Shown one piece after another: positions 1 through 9,100 of a DNA stretch of 64,000 nucleotides. A model generated the notes under the pieces. The model was not told the DNA's origin. It was given only the letters and a program-made list of their open reading frames with translations, and searched no databases. The translations under genes were made by a program, and so were the position numbers. Within the stretch, counting starts at the first letter, position 1. The number at the start of each line of letters is the position of its first letter. The DNA is from UBA966 sp046350355 (GTDB lineage Bacteria; Planctomycetota; Phycisphaerae; Phycisphaerales; SM1A02): assembly GCA_046350355.1 (NCBI GenBank), contig JAXMAN010000001.1, positions 62,001 through 126,000 on the forward strand, written 5' to 3'.

Positions 1-2
1 TG

Positions 3-245
3 GAGATCGGCTATTCGGTGCTGCCCGCGTTCCAGCGTCGTGGGGTCGCGACGGAGATGGTGCACGGGCTGGTGGCGTGGGCGTTCGCGCAGCGGGAGGG
101 CGTCGTGCGCGTCGACGCGACCGTCGAGGCCGGGAACGCCGGCTCCATCGGCGTGTTACGCAGATGTGGCTTCGTGCGCGAGGACTTCGACGGCGCGAGC
201 GGCCTGTGGCGCTACGCTTTGCGCGGCGATGCCGGCCAGCGCTGA
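3..245 (+). CDS. GNAT family N-acetyltransferase, 3' part only
   Basis: This is the C-terminal end of a Gcn5-related acetyltransferase whose start lies before the window. The readable frame begins with EIGYSVLPAFQRRGVATEM, which holds the acetyl-CoA pyrophosphate-binding loop (Q-R-R-G-V-A) of motif A. It is followed by NAGSIGVLRRCGFVRE, the usual motif B end of RimJ/RimL-type enzymes that acetylate a protein N-terminus or a small amine. The substrate cannot be told from 80 residues. The stop codon is 25 nt before palindrome copy 1, and the next gene starts only 4 nt after the stop, so the two are probably co-transcribed. Confidence 0.85.
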   Translation, partial: EIGYSVLPAFQRRGVATEMVHGLVAWAFAQREGVVRVDATVEAGNAGSIGVLRRCGFVREDFDGASGLWRYALRGDAGQR

Positions 246-249
246 GCAA

Positions 250-1044
250 ATGTCGGCCCCCGCGCGCGCGGAAAATATGCCGGGCATGCCCGGCATATTT
301 TCGCGGTTCCTCAGCGCGCAGTGGCGCGACCTGCTGATGCTGAACTTCGTGGTGGATCCGGCGCTCCTGCGGCCGCTCGTGCCGCGTGGCACGGAGCTCG
401 ATCTCTGGCGCGGCGACGCGTACGCCAGCCTCGTGGGCTTCCGCTTCCTGCGCACGCGGCTGCTGGGCGTCCCCATCCCGGGCCACCGCGACTTCGACGA
501 GCTCAACCTGCGCTTCTACGTCTCGCGCCGCGGACCCGAGGGCGTGCGCCGCGGCGTCGCGTTCGTGCGCGAGCTCGTGCCGCGGCGCGCGATCGCCTGG
601 ACCGCGCGTGCCGTCTACAACGAGCCGTACCTCGCGGTGCCGATGCGCCACGAGGTCGGCGCGAGCGGCGGCAGCGCGGGCGGCGACGCGCCCGGCGCCA
701 GCGCGCCTCGAACCGTACGGTATTCGTGGCGGATCGGCGGCGAATGGCACGCGATTTGCGCGTCGACGCAGGGCGAACCCACGCTCCTGCGCGACGGCTC
801 GGAGGAGGAGTTCATCGCCGAGCACTACTGGGGCTACACCGCGCAGCGCGACGGCGGCACGGTCGAGTACCGCGTCGCACATCCGCGCTGGCGCGTCTGG
901 CAGGCGCTGCAGCCGCGCGTGGAGGGCGACCTCGTGGCGACCTACGGCGCCGACTTCGCGCGCGCGCTGGCGGGTCCGCCGCGCTCGGCGTTCGTCGCGG
1001 AGGGATCGCCCGTCGTCGTCTTTCGGCCGAGGCGCTGCGCGTGA
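250..1044 (+). CDS. DUF2071 (YqjF-like) protein with palindrome-encoded N-terminus
   Basis: This 264-residue protein matches the DUF2071 family: FLSAQWRDLLMLNF, then VDPALLRPLVPRGTELDLW, ASLVGFRF and a NLRFYV strand. The family is soluble and related in fold to acetoacetate decarboxylase; its function is not established. The ATG at 250 gives MSAPARAENMPGMPGIFSR before the conserved FLSAQWRD, so residues 8-18 are the translated palindrome copy 1. In-frame ATGs at 277 and 286 lie inside the palindrome, and the family normally begins close to the FL.A.WRD motif, so the true start may be one of these. A Ser/Gly/Ala-rich insert (about residues 138-155) is unusual. The stop overlaps the next start (GTGA). 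Confidence 0.8.
   Translation: MSAPARAENMPGMPGIFSRFLSAQWRDLLMLNFVVDPALLRPLVPRGTELDLWRGDAYASLVGFRFLRTRLLGVPIPGHRDFDELNLRFYVSRRGPEGVRRGVAFVRELVPRRAIAWTARAVYNEPYLAVPMRHEVGASGGSAGGDAPGASAPRTVRYSWRIGGEWHAICASTQGEPTLLRDGSEEEFIAEHYWGYTAQRDGGTVEYRVAHPRWRVWQALQPRVEGDLVATYGADFARALAGPPRSAFVAEGSPVVVFRPRRCA
271..302. repeat. Palindromic element copy 1 (32-bp perfect palindrome)
   Basis: This is a perfect 32-bp palindrome made of GAAAATATGCCGGGCA and its reverse complement. It begins 25 nt after the acetyltransferase stop and lies in frame within the first codons of the DUF2071 gene, where it encodes ENMPGMPGIFS. Unlike the other copies it is not between convergent genes. The flanking bases (G270, G303) do not extend the palindrome. 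Confidence 0.95.
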
Positions 1045-1691
1045 GCGCGCGGCGTGGAGCGTCGCGGGTCCTGCGGACGATCGCGTTCGTCCTGGGGGGC
1101 GTCGTGCTCACGTTCGCGAGCGCCTGGATCCCCACGCTGCTCAATCCGCCCATGATCTCGTTCCCAGGCCTGCAGCTCCGCGTCGACGAGCCGGCCGTGC
1201 CCGTCGGACCGTGGCGGAGCGTGGTGCTTTCAAGCCCGGAGTGGCTGCGCACCGCGGGTCGGATCAACATTGGCGTGCGCGAGACCATCGGCGCGATCGA
1301 GGTCAGCGATCTTGCATTCATGCCCGACACGCATGGGTGGCACTACATGATCGCGGCGGGATGGCCCATCTACGCCCTTCACGGCGGCGGACATCTGATG
1401 GCTCCGAGCAAGCCGCAGGACGATCTGCGCACGCCGGCACTCTGGGTCCTGCCAGCGAGCGTCCCCACGCGGCAGAACCACGTCGCCGCGCTGCCGATCG
1501 CGCCGTGCTGGCCCGGCTTCGTCATCGATGTCGCCTTCTGGGGGGGCGCGCTCGCGGCGCTCGTGCACGGCGTGCCGTGGCTGCGCGCGCAGTGGCGACG
1601 GCGCCGCGGTTGCTGCCCGCAGTGCGCGCACCGGCGGCGGGATGCCTCGCCCGTCTGCCCGGAGTGCGGCTTCGCGGACGCGGCGCGCTGA
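1041..1691 (+). CDS. Membrane protein with C-terminal zinc ribbon, function unknown
   Basis: This 216-residue protein starts with GTG at 1041, overlapping the DUF2071 stop by 4 nt (GTGA), so it is probably translationally coupled. It has an N-terminal membrane segment (TIAFVLGGVVLTFASAW), an extracytoplasmic stretch of about 130 residues with no recognised family, a second membrane segment near residues 160-178 (FVIDVAFWGGALAALVHGV), and a short basic tail ending in two CxxC pairs (CPQC and CPEC) that should bind one zinc ion. Such terminal zinc ribbons are common on planctomycetal membrane proteins. The role is unknown. Its TGA stop is part of the 50-bp palindrome at 1689-1738. Confidence 0.75.
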   Translation: MSARRGASRVLRTIAFVLGGVVLTFASAWIPTLLNPPMISFPGLQLRVDEPAVPVGPWRSVVLSSPEWLRTAGRINIGVRETIGAIEVSDLAFMPDTHGWHYMIAAGWPIYALHGGGHLMAPSKPQDDLRTPALWVLPASVPTRQNHVAALPIAPCWPGFVIDVAFWGGALAALVHGVPWLRAQWRRRRGCCPQCAHRRRDASPVCPECGFADAAR

Positions 1692-1738
1692 CGCGCGGAA
1701 AATATGCCGGGCATGCCCGGCATATTTTCCGCGCGTCA
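1689..1738. terminator. Palindromic element copy 2, extended to 50 bp, between convergent stops
   Basis: The 32-bp core (1698-1729) is extended by perfectly complementary flanks to a 50-bp palindrome. The TGA stop of the plus-strand gene (1689-1691) and the TGA stop of the minus-strand gene (1736-1738) form its two ends. On either strand the RNA would fold a GC-rich GCCGGG/CCCGGC stem followed by AUAUUUU, which fits a bidirectional intrinsic terminator. Confidence 0.9.
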
Positions 1739-2404
1739 CCTGGGGGCGACGCGGCGATAGACGAAGCGCTCTTCCTTGGGCGTGCCGTCCTTCTTGCCCA
1801 GCGCGATGAAGCCCTCGATCGAACCGTCCGGCATCCGGCGGAAGGTGAGCCCCTCGAAGCAGAGCTCGGTCGCGCTCGCGCGCACCAGCCGGAAGGTCAC
1901 GAACTTGTCCTTCTCCTCCCAGGCATGCAGGTTCGCGTGGAAGTGCTTGAGCTTCATCGCGATGCTGCCTTCTTCCTCGACGACGAGCATCAGTTCGTAG
2001 AACTGCACGGCGTCCTTCTCGACGAGGCGGAAGATGCCGGCCATCGCGCCGCCCGCGGGGGCGAGCCAGAGCTCCTCGGCGGTCGCGCCCAGGAACTCGC
2101 CGCGCCAATGGCCGATGAGCATCGCGGCGTCGGCGAGCGTGGCCTTCGGCGGCGCAGCGCCAGGGGCGAGCTTCAGCGTGTTGGGCGTGTTCTGCACGGC
2201 GGAGGACATGGTGGCGGTGGCTCCCGGGGTGGTGGCGGGGGTGGCGGGCGTGGCGGCGCTCGCGCCGGACGTGGCGGCGGTGGCAGACGCGCCGCCCGCG
2301 CGCGCATGCGAAGCGCACCCCGCCAGCGGCGCGAACGCGCACCCGGCGACGGTCACGGCAGCGAGGACTCCGAACACACGGTTGCGATGGCGGGCGATCG
2401 TCAT
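1736..2404 (-). CDS. Probable lipoprotein with DUF6265-like domain
   Basis: This 222-residue exported protein starts at the ATG ending at 2404 (MTIARHRNR), chosen because a hydrophobic signal segment follows at once (VFGVLAAVTVAGCAFAPLAGC). A lipobox-like L-A-G-C at about residues 27-30 suggests lipid attachment. An Ala/Thr/Pro-rich linker (30-75) leads to a compact domain starting LIGHWRGEFLGATAEELW and PAGGAMAGIFRLVEKDAVQFYELM. This pattern matches the DUF6265 family of small periplasmic domains of unknown function. Palindrome copy 3 separates it from the upstream co-directional gene, so it may have its own promoter in the roughly 30 bp between that copy and the start. The stop lies within copy 2. 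Confidence 0.7.
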   Translation of the reverse strand: MTIARHRNRVFGVLAAVTVAGCAFAPLAGCASHARAGGASATAATSGASAATPATPATTPGATATMSSAVQNTPNTLKLAPGAAPPKATLADAAMLIGHWRGEFLGATAEELWLAPAGGAMAGIFRLVEKDAVQFYELMLVVEEEGSIAMKLKHFHANLHAWEEKDKFVTFRLVRASATELCFEGLTFRRMPDGSIEGFIALGKKDGTPKEERFVYRRVAPR

Positions 2405-2434
2405 GCGCGCATTGAACCACGGCGCGCGCCCGCC

Positions 2435-2466
2435 GAAAATATGCCGGGCATGCCCGGCATATTTTC
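2435..2466. terminator. Palindromic element copy 3 (32 bp)
   Basis: This is a perfect 32-bp core with no flanking extension. It begins 8 nt past the stop of the lipoprotein gene at 2475-3134 (minus strand) and lies 30 bp before the start of the next minus-strand gene. This is the one copy between co-directional genes, and its place at the end of the secretion operon fits a terminator. Confidence 0.9.
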
Positions 2467-2474
2467 CGCCGGGG

Positions 2475-3134
2475 CTACTGGCTCGTCTGCGACGCCGAGA
2501 TCGGATCGAAGCTGATCGTGCGCGTGCCGTCGGACCAGACCTTGGCCGCGCCGCCGCCGGCCTCGAAGGCCGCGGTGAAGTCGAGCGCGTTGCCCGAGAT
2601 GTGGTCGGTGCCGCCATCGTCGAGCAGCGAGATCTGGAAGCGGTAGCCCTCGCCGATGAGGTCGCGGAAGCGTCCCAGCTCCAGGTCGCGCGTGGACATG
2701 CGCCACTCGTGGATCGCGTGCTTGCCGGGGACCGTCGGCGTGCCCGCGCCGCCGATCGGGTACGCGGTGATGACGAAGGTCCCCTCGCGCCAGGTGGGCG
2801 TCGGGTACGGCCGCGCGAAGAGGTAGACGGTGACGACGAGCCGGTCGGGGCGGCCGTTCGCGTCGCTGTCGCTGGGCTTGGGCGCGTAGAGGACGCTCAT
2901 CGCGTTGACGGGCGCGCTCTCGGGCGCGGGCTCGACGCGACGCGTTTTCGGCGGCATCGGTCGCCCGTCGGAGGTCTCGGTCGAGACGGTCTCGCAGCCC
3001 GCGGACGCGACAAGCGCGAGGAGCATCGCGCTTGCCGCGCCCGCGTGGCGCAACGTCGCGCCGGCACGCGCGACGGACGTGGCCTGGCCGTGGATCGGGG
3101 CGGTGCGCATCGGATGTCCGTGGAGGAAGTTCAT
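2475..3134 (-). CDS. Lipoprotein of unknown function, last gene of the secretion operon
   Basis: This 219-residue protein has a signal segment (HAGAASAMLLALVASAGC) ending in a lipobox-like ASAGC at about residues 42-46; the downstream ATG at 3110 (MRTAP) would give a more usual signal length. The mature part has a SDSDANGRPDRLVVTVYLF region, as in calcium-loop-bearing planctomycetal lipoproteins, then mixed beta sequence with no family I recognise. Its ATG overlaps the stop of the giant secretin gene (ATGA), so it is co-translated with it. A pilotin- or secretin-accessory role is possible because outer-membrane lipoproteins often assist secretins, but this is inference from position only. Confidence 0.65.
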   Translation of the reverse strand: MNFLHGHPMRTAPIHGQATSVARAGATLRHAGAASAMLLALVASAGCETVSTETSDGRPMPPKTRRVEPAPESAPVNAMSVLYAPKPSDSDANGRPDRLVVTVYLFARPYPTPTWREGTFVITAYPIGGAGTPTVPGKHAIHEWRMSTRDLELGRFRDLIGEGYRFQISLLDDGGTDHISGNALDFTAAFEAGGGAAKVWSDGTRTISFDPISASQTSQ

Positions 3135-6100
3135 CGGCGCAGGTACTCGGGTGTTGGCGTCGCGGGGGTCGTGCCGGGCGGCGCGGCGGACGATGCGGGT
3201 GACGATGGCGACGGCGCGGCGGGCGGTGTCGGCGGCGCGGCGCCCGACGGCGGCGCCCCGCTTCCCGCGGAGGGACTCGCCGAGCGCACCGTCGGCGGAG
3301 GCGGCGCCTCGGGCGCGGGCGCGGGCGAGGACCCCGCGGGCGCGGGCCCCGGCGACGCCGGCGCGGACGCGGGCGCCACGCGCGGATCGCCGTCGACTTC
3401 CGGCGGCTCGCTGGGCGCGCCGAGCGGATCGACCAGCTCGCCCTTGTCGTTGAACTTGCCCTGCATGCCCTTGAGCTCCGCCTTGCGGATCTGGTCCTTG
3501 AGGCCCGGCTGCAGCGTCATGCGGTTGATCGCGTCCTCGGTGACCTCCTGCACGCGCGCCGGCGACCGCACGACATGCGGACGCAGCACGATGAGCAGCT
3601 CGGTCTTGCTGGTCGCCTCGCTCTTCTGGCGGAAGGCCAGGCCGATGATCGGGATGTCGCCCAGCAGCGGCACCTTGCGGTCGGTGCGCTCGTAGCGGTC
3701 GTTGATGAGGCCGCCGATGACGACCGTCTCGCCGTCGCGCACGGTCACGGTGGTGTTCGCGCGGCGCCGCTCGATGACCGGGCTGCGGAAGTTCTCGCTG
3801 ATGTCGACGGTCTGCTTGCTCAGGCGGCTGATCTCGGGCTCGACCGCCATCTTCACGAAGCCGTCGGGATTGATCGAGGGCGTCACCGAGAGGATCACGC
3901 CGACCTCCTCGGGGCGGACCGCGCTCTGCTGGCCCGCCGCGCTCACCGTCACCGCGTCGGGGACGCGGATGGTCTGGCCGACCTGGATGCGGCCCTCGGT
4001 GTTGTTGGCGACCATCACGCTCGGGTTCGAGAGCATCTGCACGCGGTTCTGCGAGGCGAGCGCGTTGATGAGCAGGTCGAAGTCCGGCCCGCCGATGGCG
4101 ATGTTGGGCACGCCCACGCCGGTGAAGAGCGCCGGCGCCAGGCCCAGCAGCCCGGGCACCTTCGGCGCGGTCGCCCCGAAGGATCCCTTGTCCAGCCCGA
4201 ATCCGCCCGCGCCGTAGTAGCCGTTGCCGACATTCACGCGCGCGAACTCGAGCCCGAGCTCCTCGGTGTTCTCCAGCGTGACCTCCGCGAGCATCACCTG
4301 GATGAGCACCTGCGGCGGGTCGACGTCCAGCTCCTTGATGAGCCCCTTGAGCTTCTCGACGTACTGTGGGTTGCCGGTCATCAGCACGGAGTTGGACTTC
4401 TGGTCCCCCACCACCGTGACCTGGGTGTCGAGCAGGCGTCCCGCCGCGGCGCTGCGGTTGCTGCCGTACGCCTCGAGGAGCTTCTGCCGCTCCCCCTCCG
4501 CGAAGCGCGTCAGCGTCGCGGCGACCTCCGTCGCGGCGGCGTTCTTGAGCCGGTAGATGTGCTGGTCGCGCGATCCGAAGTTCTCGCTGTCGAGCTCCTT
4601 GACGACGCGCTCGACCGCATTCAGGTAGTTGGGCGTGCCGCTGACGAGCAGGCTGTTGGTGCGCGAGTCGACGGTGATCGCGAGCTCCTGCCGCGAGTCG
4701 GGGACCATGTTCAGCTCGAGGCCCGCGATCGTGGTCGAGCGCCCGCCGCCGGCCGCGCCGTCGCCGCCCGCCGCGCCGCCGGCCGCGCCGCCGCCGTCGC
4801 CGGGCGCCTCGCGCGGCTTGAGGACATAGAGGTTGCCCTGGCGGTTGAGCCGGAAGAGCTGGTTGAGCACCTCGAGCACGCTCTCCGCCTCGGCGTGCGT
4901 CAGCCGGATGATGCGCACGTTCTGCGCGGAGGAGTCGTCGCGGTCGAGGTCGGAGATCATCTTCTCCACGAGCGCCATCGCCTCGCGCGGGGCGCGGACC
5001 ACCACGGTGTTGGAGCGGATGTCCGGCGTCAGGCTGATCGACTGGCGCACCGCGGCGTTGATCTCCATCTCGCGGCTCTCGATGTCCGCGCCGGGGATCT
5101 GCTTCAGGTAGCGCACGACGGTCGCCTGCTGCGTGCCGCGCGCGCCGAGCGAGTTGCCCGAGAGGACGCTGTCGACGAGGCTGATGAGCTCGAGCACGTT
5201 CGCGTTCTTCAGCGTCACGTACTTGATCTCGACCACCTCCTGCGGCTTGGCGGCCTCGAGGTCGTCGAGGAGCTTGCGCAGCGTGGTGATGTCCGCGGCC
5301 GCGCCGCTGAGGATGACCGCGTTGGTGCGCGCGTCCGCGATGGCGCGCACGCTGTCGTTGCCGCGGCGGCGGTTCTCCTCGCGGATGTACATGTTGTCGA
5401 GCATGCCGACGATGTCGCTGGCGCGGCTCTTCCTGAGCTGCACCATCTCGAACTCGCGTCCGCCCGCGCTCTCCTGGCCCGCGGCCTTCAGGCTGTCGAT
5501 GAGCGAGTTGATGATCTCCGCGTTCTCCTGGCTCGCCGCCACGATGAGCGTGTTGGTCGCCAGGTCCGCCTCGATGGAGATGCGGTCGGAGGGACGCGCG
5601 GTCTCGCCGAGGGTCTGCATGCGCTCGCGCATCACCGTCTGCAGGCGCGGCGCGATCGTCTCGACGCGGATGCCCGTCACGGGGATGACGTGCAGCGCGA
5701 CGGCGGGGTCGGTGGGCTGCTCCTCGATGCGCGCGACGAGCCCCTTGATGTCGTCGAAGTCCGCCTCGGTGGCGGCGATGAGCAGGCAGTTGCTGCGCGG
5801 GTCGGTCATCACCAGCGGTCGCGCGCGCTTGGAGACGGTCGCGGGCATGTCCGCGTAGCGGCGCTCCATGATCTGGTTGACGGCGGTGGCGACGCGGTCG
5901 AGGTTGCCGCGCTTCATCGGCAGCACGTGCAGCGGCGCGACCTCGGCGCTGTCGAGCTTGTCGAGCTGCGCGACGATGCCCTTGATGACGTCGAAGGAGT
6001 CGGCGCCGCCGGAGACCAGCAGCGTGTTGGAGCGCTCGTCGGCGAGGACGGTGACCTTCTGCAGGTCGGCGGCGCGCGGCTCGACGGCGCGCAGGCGGTC

Positions 6101-9100
6101 CAGGCGCGAGTCCATGAGCTGCTGCACCAGCGGCGCGACGCGCGTCGCGCTGGCGTGCTCGAGCGAGACGAGCTTGAGCTCGCGCAGGTCGGCGGGGATC
6201 TCGCGGTCGAGCTGCTTGAGCAGCTCCTCCAGGATCGCGAAGCTGCGCGAGGAGGTGCTGACGACGATCGAGTTGGTGCGCTCGTCGGGCAGGATGCGCA
6301 CGCGGTCCTCGGGGCGGATCGCCTTGGCCTGCGCCTGCGCCTCGAAGAAGGACTGCAGCCGCTGCGTGACCGCGGTCGCGCCGGCGCGCTGCAGCGGGTA
6401 GGTGCGCACGCTGGCCGCGGGCGAGGCCTGCTCCACGTCGAGCATGCGCACGAGCTCGCGGATGGTCGCGATGTTCGCGGGCGTGCTGACGACGATGAGC
6501 GCGTTGAGCGACTCCTCCGCGCGGATCAGGGTGCGCCCCATCGGCGTGAAGATGTCGCTCTCAAGGACCTCGGGCTTGCCCTCCTCGCGCGCGGCGAGCA
6601 TGCGCAGGCGCGCGACCTGCTTCTGCATCGGGCCCGCGGCGGGGGCGCCCGCCTGGCCCTGCACGAGCACGGCGTCGAGCGTGGCGGCCAGCTCCTTCGC
6701 GTCGGCGTAGCGGAGCTGGACGAGCTGCGGCTCCACGGTGCCGGTCTGCTTGGCGCTGTCCAGGCGCTGCTGCATCGCCTCGACGAGCGCGACGGTCGCC
6801 TCGCGGCCCGCGACGACGACGGTGTTGGTGCGGTCGATGACGGTGATCGCGACGGAGTCGAGCAGCGCGCGGCCGACGTCCCCCTCGGGGACGCCCTCGA
6901 CCGCCTGGCCCGGCGTCTTGCCGAGCGCCTTGCCCTGCTGGAAGAGCTCGCGCACGACGCGCGCGAAGTCCTGCGCCTCGATGTTCTCGAGCGGCATGAT
7001 GCGCATCGTCACCGCCTCGGTGAGCGGGACGTCGTCGAGCATCGCGACGAGCTCGCGCGCGGCGGCGACGTTCTCCTTCGCGCCGGTCACCATGATGGAG
7101 TTGGTCTTCTCGTCGGGGACCAGCTTCACGGGCTTGGTGAGGTCGAGGGTCAGGTCGGGGGTCAGCAGCCCGTCGCGGTGCACGCGCAGGCGGCGCACCT
7201 GCTCCTGCAGCGCCTTCGCGAGCGCGTTGGAGCCCGGCGCGGCGGCGGAGTCGAGCATCTTCTGCAGCGAGCCCGCGACGGCGGTGGCGCTCGCGTGCTT
7301 CAGGCGCACGAGCTCGCCCTCGGCCTGCGCCCAGGTCGGCTCGGTGTCGATCTCCTTCACGAGGTCCGCGACCAGCGCGCGGTCCTCGGGCAGCGCGGCG
7401 ATCGCCAGCGCGTTGCGGCCGGGGACGGCGAAGACCTTCACCGCGCCGCGCACGACGCGGCCCTTCGGATCCGTCGCGCCGGGCGAAGTCAGGCCCAGGC
7501 CGTTGACCGTCGCGGCGGCGGCGTCCGCGGAGAGGTGCTTCAGCTCGTGCATGAAGAGCGAGCCGGAGGCCTCGGGACGCAGCTCCTGCAGCTTCTCCGC
7601 AAGCGCGTTCATCGCCTGGAAGTCGGCGTCCTCCGCGCGGATGATGATCGTGCCGGTGGCCTCGTCGGGGACCATGCGCGGCGCGCGCACGCCCTTCTGC
7701 TGCGCGTCGGGCGCGAAGACGGTGCGCAGCGCGTTGGCGAGCTGCGTGGCGCTCTGGCCCTCCTTCACGCGGATCAGGCGCGGCTCGGGGAGCTCGGCGA
7801 CCTGCTCGCCGTCGAGCTGCTTCACGATCGACTCGATCTTGCGCTGGTTCTGGCGGCTGGCGCTGACGATGACGGTGTTGGTGATGGGATCCGCGACCGC
7901 GCTCACCCAGCTCTCGTTCTTGACGAGGTACGAGGGCGCCTGGCGCATCGGGCGGCCGTCGGGGCCGACGGGGATCGCCTGCTGCCGCTCCTGCGCGTCG
8001 CCCTTGAAGGCGGTGTTGATCGCGGTGGCGACGCTGGACGCCTGCGCGTGGCGCATCGGGTAGACGCGAAGCTGCAGCGAGGCGTCGTATTCCTCGCTGT
8101 CGAGCTTGGCGAGCATGGAGCGCAGCCCGGCCCACTCCTCCTTGGGCGCGCTGACGACGAGCGAGTTGGTCGCGGGATCGGTGACGATGCGCACCGCGCG
8201 GCGGCCCGGGGTCTCGGCGTCGACGGCGTCGGGGCCGTAGAAGTAGCCCAGCGCCTCGCGGATCTTCTGCGCCTCGGCGTGCTGCAGCGGGATGAACTCG
8301 GTGGTGCGCTGGATCTCGCTGGGACGGTCGAGCTCCTTGAGGATCTGCTCCGCGGTGGCGAGCTGCTCCGCGGTGCCCGCGACGAGCAGGCGGTTGTTGG
8401 CGCGGTCGGAGTCCACGCGCAGGCCCTGCGCGTCGCCGCGCGCGGCGACGAGCTGGCGCAGCGTCCAGGTGACGTCGTCGGCCAGGACGTTCGAGAGGGT
8501 GAAGGCCTGGACCTTCGTGTCGTTGGCGGGCGCGGCGGTGTCGAGCTGGTTGACGAGCGTCTCGATCTCCGCGAGCGCGCTGGGCGCGGCGGTGACCATG
8601 AGCGTGTTGGTGCGCTCGTCGGCGTTGAACTGCGGCGTGTTGAGCGGGTTCGCGCCCTTGCGGCTGCCGAAGAGCTGCGCGAGCGTGACCGCCAGGCGGC
8701 TGGCGCGCGACTGCTTCAGCGCGAAGGTGCGCAGCACGGGCTTGAGCGCGGGCTCGGCCTGCTTGGCGCTGGCGACGATCTTGGCGGTCGCGTCGAGGAC
8801 CTGCTCGATGTCGCGCTCGGGCGCGGCGACGACGAGCGTGCCGCCCGCGGGATCGGCGATGATCGCCACGCGGCGCGCGAGGTCGCCGGGGCGCCCGCCC
8901 GCGGGGGCGAGCACCGAGACGGTCTGCAGCACGACATCGCGCAGCGCGGCGGGATCCGCGCCCGCGGGCAGGTGAACGATGCGCACGACGCTGCCCGAGG
9001 GCGGCAGCATCGCCTGCGTCTGCTGCGCCAGGCGCTGCGCGCGCTCGACCGCGCGCTTGGAGCCGAGGATGACGAGGCTGTTGGTCGCGGGATCGACGGC

